Assembly: GCA_946187475.1 (NCBI GenBank)
Contig: CAMHRJ010000140.1
Location: 1 to 6,088, forward strand
Length of the DNA stretch: 6,088 nt
Reading direction: 5' to 3'
From: an uncultured Clostridia bacterium
GTDB lineage: Bacteria > Bacillota > Clostridia > Oscillospirales > Oscillospiraceae
Part shown: one piece after another, positions 5,218 through 6,088 of the stretch
Layout of the letters: each line of letters begins with the position of its first letter
Position numbering within the stretch: position 1 is the stretch's first letter
The notes under the pieces: generated by a model
What the model saw: only the letters and a program-made list of their open reading frames with translations
What the model was told of the DNA's origin: nothing
Databases searched by the model: none
Position numbers and translations under genes: made by a program

Positions 5218-5246
5218 TTGCCAGCGGCTCTTTTCTGTGGTATGAT
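5218..5246 (+). promoter_or_regulatory. Extended -10 promoter of the six-helix membrane protein gene
   Basis: TTGCCA (5218-5223), a 17-bp spacer and TATGAT (5241-5246) preceded by TGG. The predicted start is near 5253, leaving a leader of about 58 nt with a small hairpin, CAGCA/TGCTG (5256-5269). Its TGTGGTATGAT (5236-5246) is the exact inverse of ATCATACCACA at 5158-5168 in the divergent promoter. Confidence 0.8.
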
Positions 5247-5310
5247 CGTTTTAAGCAGCACTTTTGCTGGAAAATGTTGAAAAATCAATTATTTCAAAGG
5301 AGGGAGAAGC

Positions 5311-5979
5311 ATGCTTCAATTCTGGGGAGACGGGTCCCAGGCCGCCAGAGATCTGGTGGACGCCATCCGCGTGCGAAGCACGGAGAATTTCAACTGGACC
5401 TTCATCTTCATCCTGGCCGTGGTGTTCTACATCTACTGGACGGAAATCCACAACAAGAACACGGAGGTCATCTGCGCCGGTCTCGCGCTCTACGGCGTGC
5501 ACTGGCTGTATGAGATCTGCAACGCCATCATCGGCCACGTCTGGGGCTATCCGCTGTGGTCCGTGTCCAACGACTCCACCACGTTCATTCTGCTGATCGG
5601 CGTATGCTGGGAGCTGTCCATGATGTTCTCCATCGCCGGCATGATCTCGTTCAAAATGCTGCCCCACGACCGCACCAAGCGCTATTTTTCCAAAAACGGC
5701 AAGGGCGGCATCAGCTGCAAGCTGGTGGGCGCCATCGAAATGGCCCTGCTGTTCGCGCTGTTCGAGTCCTTCCTCGCCGGCACCAGCAACCACTCCTTCA
5801 TCTGGGTCTACAAATGGTGGGGCGTGCTGCCGGTGTTCGTGACCACCTACATCCCGTTTTTCCTGGCCAGCAACTATGTCCCCGACATGGCGCCGAAAAA
5901 GCGCCGGAACTTCCTGATCGGTCTCTGGGGTCTGGACGCCCTGCTGCTGGTTCTGCTGATTCCCATGGGAATCATTTGA
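5311..5979 (+). CDS. Integral membrane protein of unknown family, about six helices
   Basis: 222 aa. I do not recognise the family. Hydrophobic segments lie at about residues 28-46, 52-74, 92-113, 138-156, 169-188 and 200-220, after a polar N-terminus of about 27 residues with no cleavable signal. Several helices carry or end in charged or polar groups: WTEIHNKNTE (43-52), HWLYEICNAI (64-73), CWELSMMF (99-106) and ALFESF (149-154). The repeated W/F-x-E pattern within helices suggests a transporter, an enzyme or a ligand-binding core rather than a simple anchor. Basic stretches KMLPHDRTKRYF (115-126) and PKKRRN (195-200) are probably cytoplasmic by the positive-inside rule. AAGGAGGG lies 6 nt before ATG 5311 and a strong promoter lies about 65 nt upstream, so the start is secure. 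It appears monocistronic and diverges from the PPC/DUF296 gene. Confidence 0.82.
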   Translation: MLQFWGDGSQAARDLVDAIRVRSTENFNWTFIFILAVVFYIYWTEIHNKNTEVICAGLALYGVHWLYEICNAIIGHVWGYPLWSVSNDSTTFILLIGVCWELSMMFSIAGMISFKMLPHDRTKRYFSKNGKGGISCKLVGAIEMALLFALFESFLAGTSNHSFIWVYKWWGVLPVFVTTYIPFFLASNYVPDMAPKKRRNFLIGLWGLDALLLVLLIPMGII

Positions 5980-5990
5980 GAAAAACAAAA

Positions 5991-6031
5991 TGCAAAATCC
6001 CTTGAGGGCAATGCCCCCGGGAGATTCTGCA
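5991..6031. other. Imperfect hairpin downstream of the membrane protein gene
   Basis: TGCA and AATC (5991-5999) pair with GATT and TGCA (6023-6031) across one mismatch, around an inner stem GGGC/GCCC with a 3-nt loop (6006-6016). It begins 11 nt after the stop codon. No T-run follows on the plus strand, so it is at best a weak terminator or 3'-end stabilising structure, and it may be part of another repeat. I see no gene from 5980 to the window end. Confidence 0.3.
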
Positions 6032-6088
6032 TGGCAAATTGATATTTAACGGGATGTTGGAAAACTGCTCGATCTGACATGGCTCTCC

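Noticed and set aside
5251..5988. 245-codon minus-strand frame opposite the membrane protein gene
   Set aside because: Low-complexity His/Gln/Asp-rich antisense shadow. The plus frame has coherent membrane helices, an SD and a promoter.

Overview
The window looks like chromosomal DNA from a GC-rich, low-oxygen Firmicute, most likely an Oscillospiraceae-type gut clostridium. This rests on strong purine-rich Shine-Dalgarno (SD) sites, GC-rich coding sequence beside AT-rich spacers, an SLH-anchored secreted GDSL hydrolase, and families I recognise as common in Clostridia: tandem flavodoxin-fold flavoproteins, ATC hydrolase, N-extended MmcQ/YjbR, and the PPC/DUF296 domain. The taxonomy is inferred from gene content and recall, not from a marker gene.

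Layout. Positions 1-2491 carry a tight minus-strand operon, read right to left: a small three-helix membrane protein (2491-2075), an MmcQ/YjbR-family protein (2082-1429), an L-2-amino-thiazoline-4-carboxylate hydrolase-family protein (1415-897), and a tandem flavodoxin-fold protein (900 to beyond position 1). Overlaps of 8 and 4 nt and a 13-nt gap imply one transcript. Its probable promoter lies at 2721-2749. A 162-bp repeat element with a heptanucleotide array and inverted ends sits between that promoter and the first gene.

Positions 2898-4463 (+) encode a secreted SGNH/GDSL hydrolase with three C-terminal SLH repeats, preceded by two mutually exclusive hairpins, one of which covers the ribosome binding site. 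A perfect 14-bp hairpin with a TTCG loop (4502-4533) ends this gene and the convergent PPC/DUF296 gene (4965-4540, minus). The PPC gene has a long leader (about 185 nt) that contains a perfect 25-bp inverted repeat of REP/BIME type. A divergent pair of promoters at 5158-5186 (-) and 5218-5246 (+) serves the PPC gene and a six-helix membrane protein of unknown family (5311-5979, +). The last 109 bases hold one weak hairpin and no gene.

The genes do not form an obvious single pathway or defence system. The most notable signals are in the non-coding DNA. Three promoters share an 11-bp extended -10 sequence and a 17-bp spacer, and two of them also share the start of the transcript. Two of the leaders have been filled by different palindromic repeat elements. 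The SGNH gene has a two-state hairpin at its ribosome binding site. I found no CRISPR array, tRNA, rRNA, transposase or integrase.
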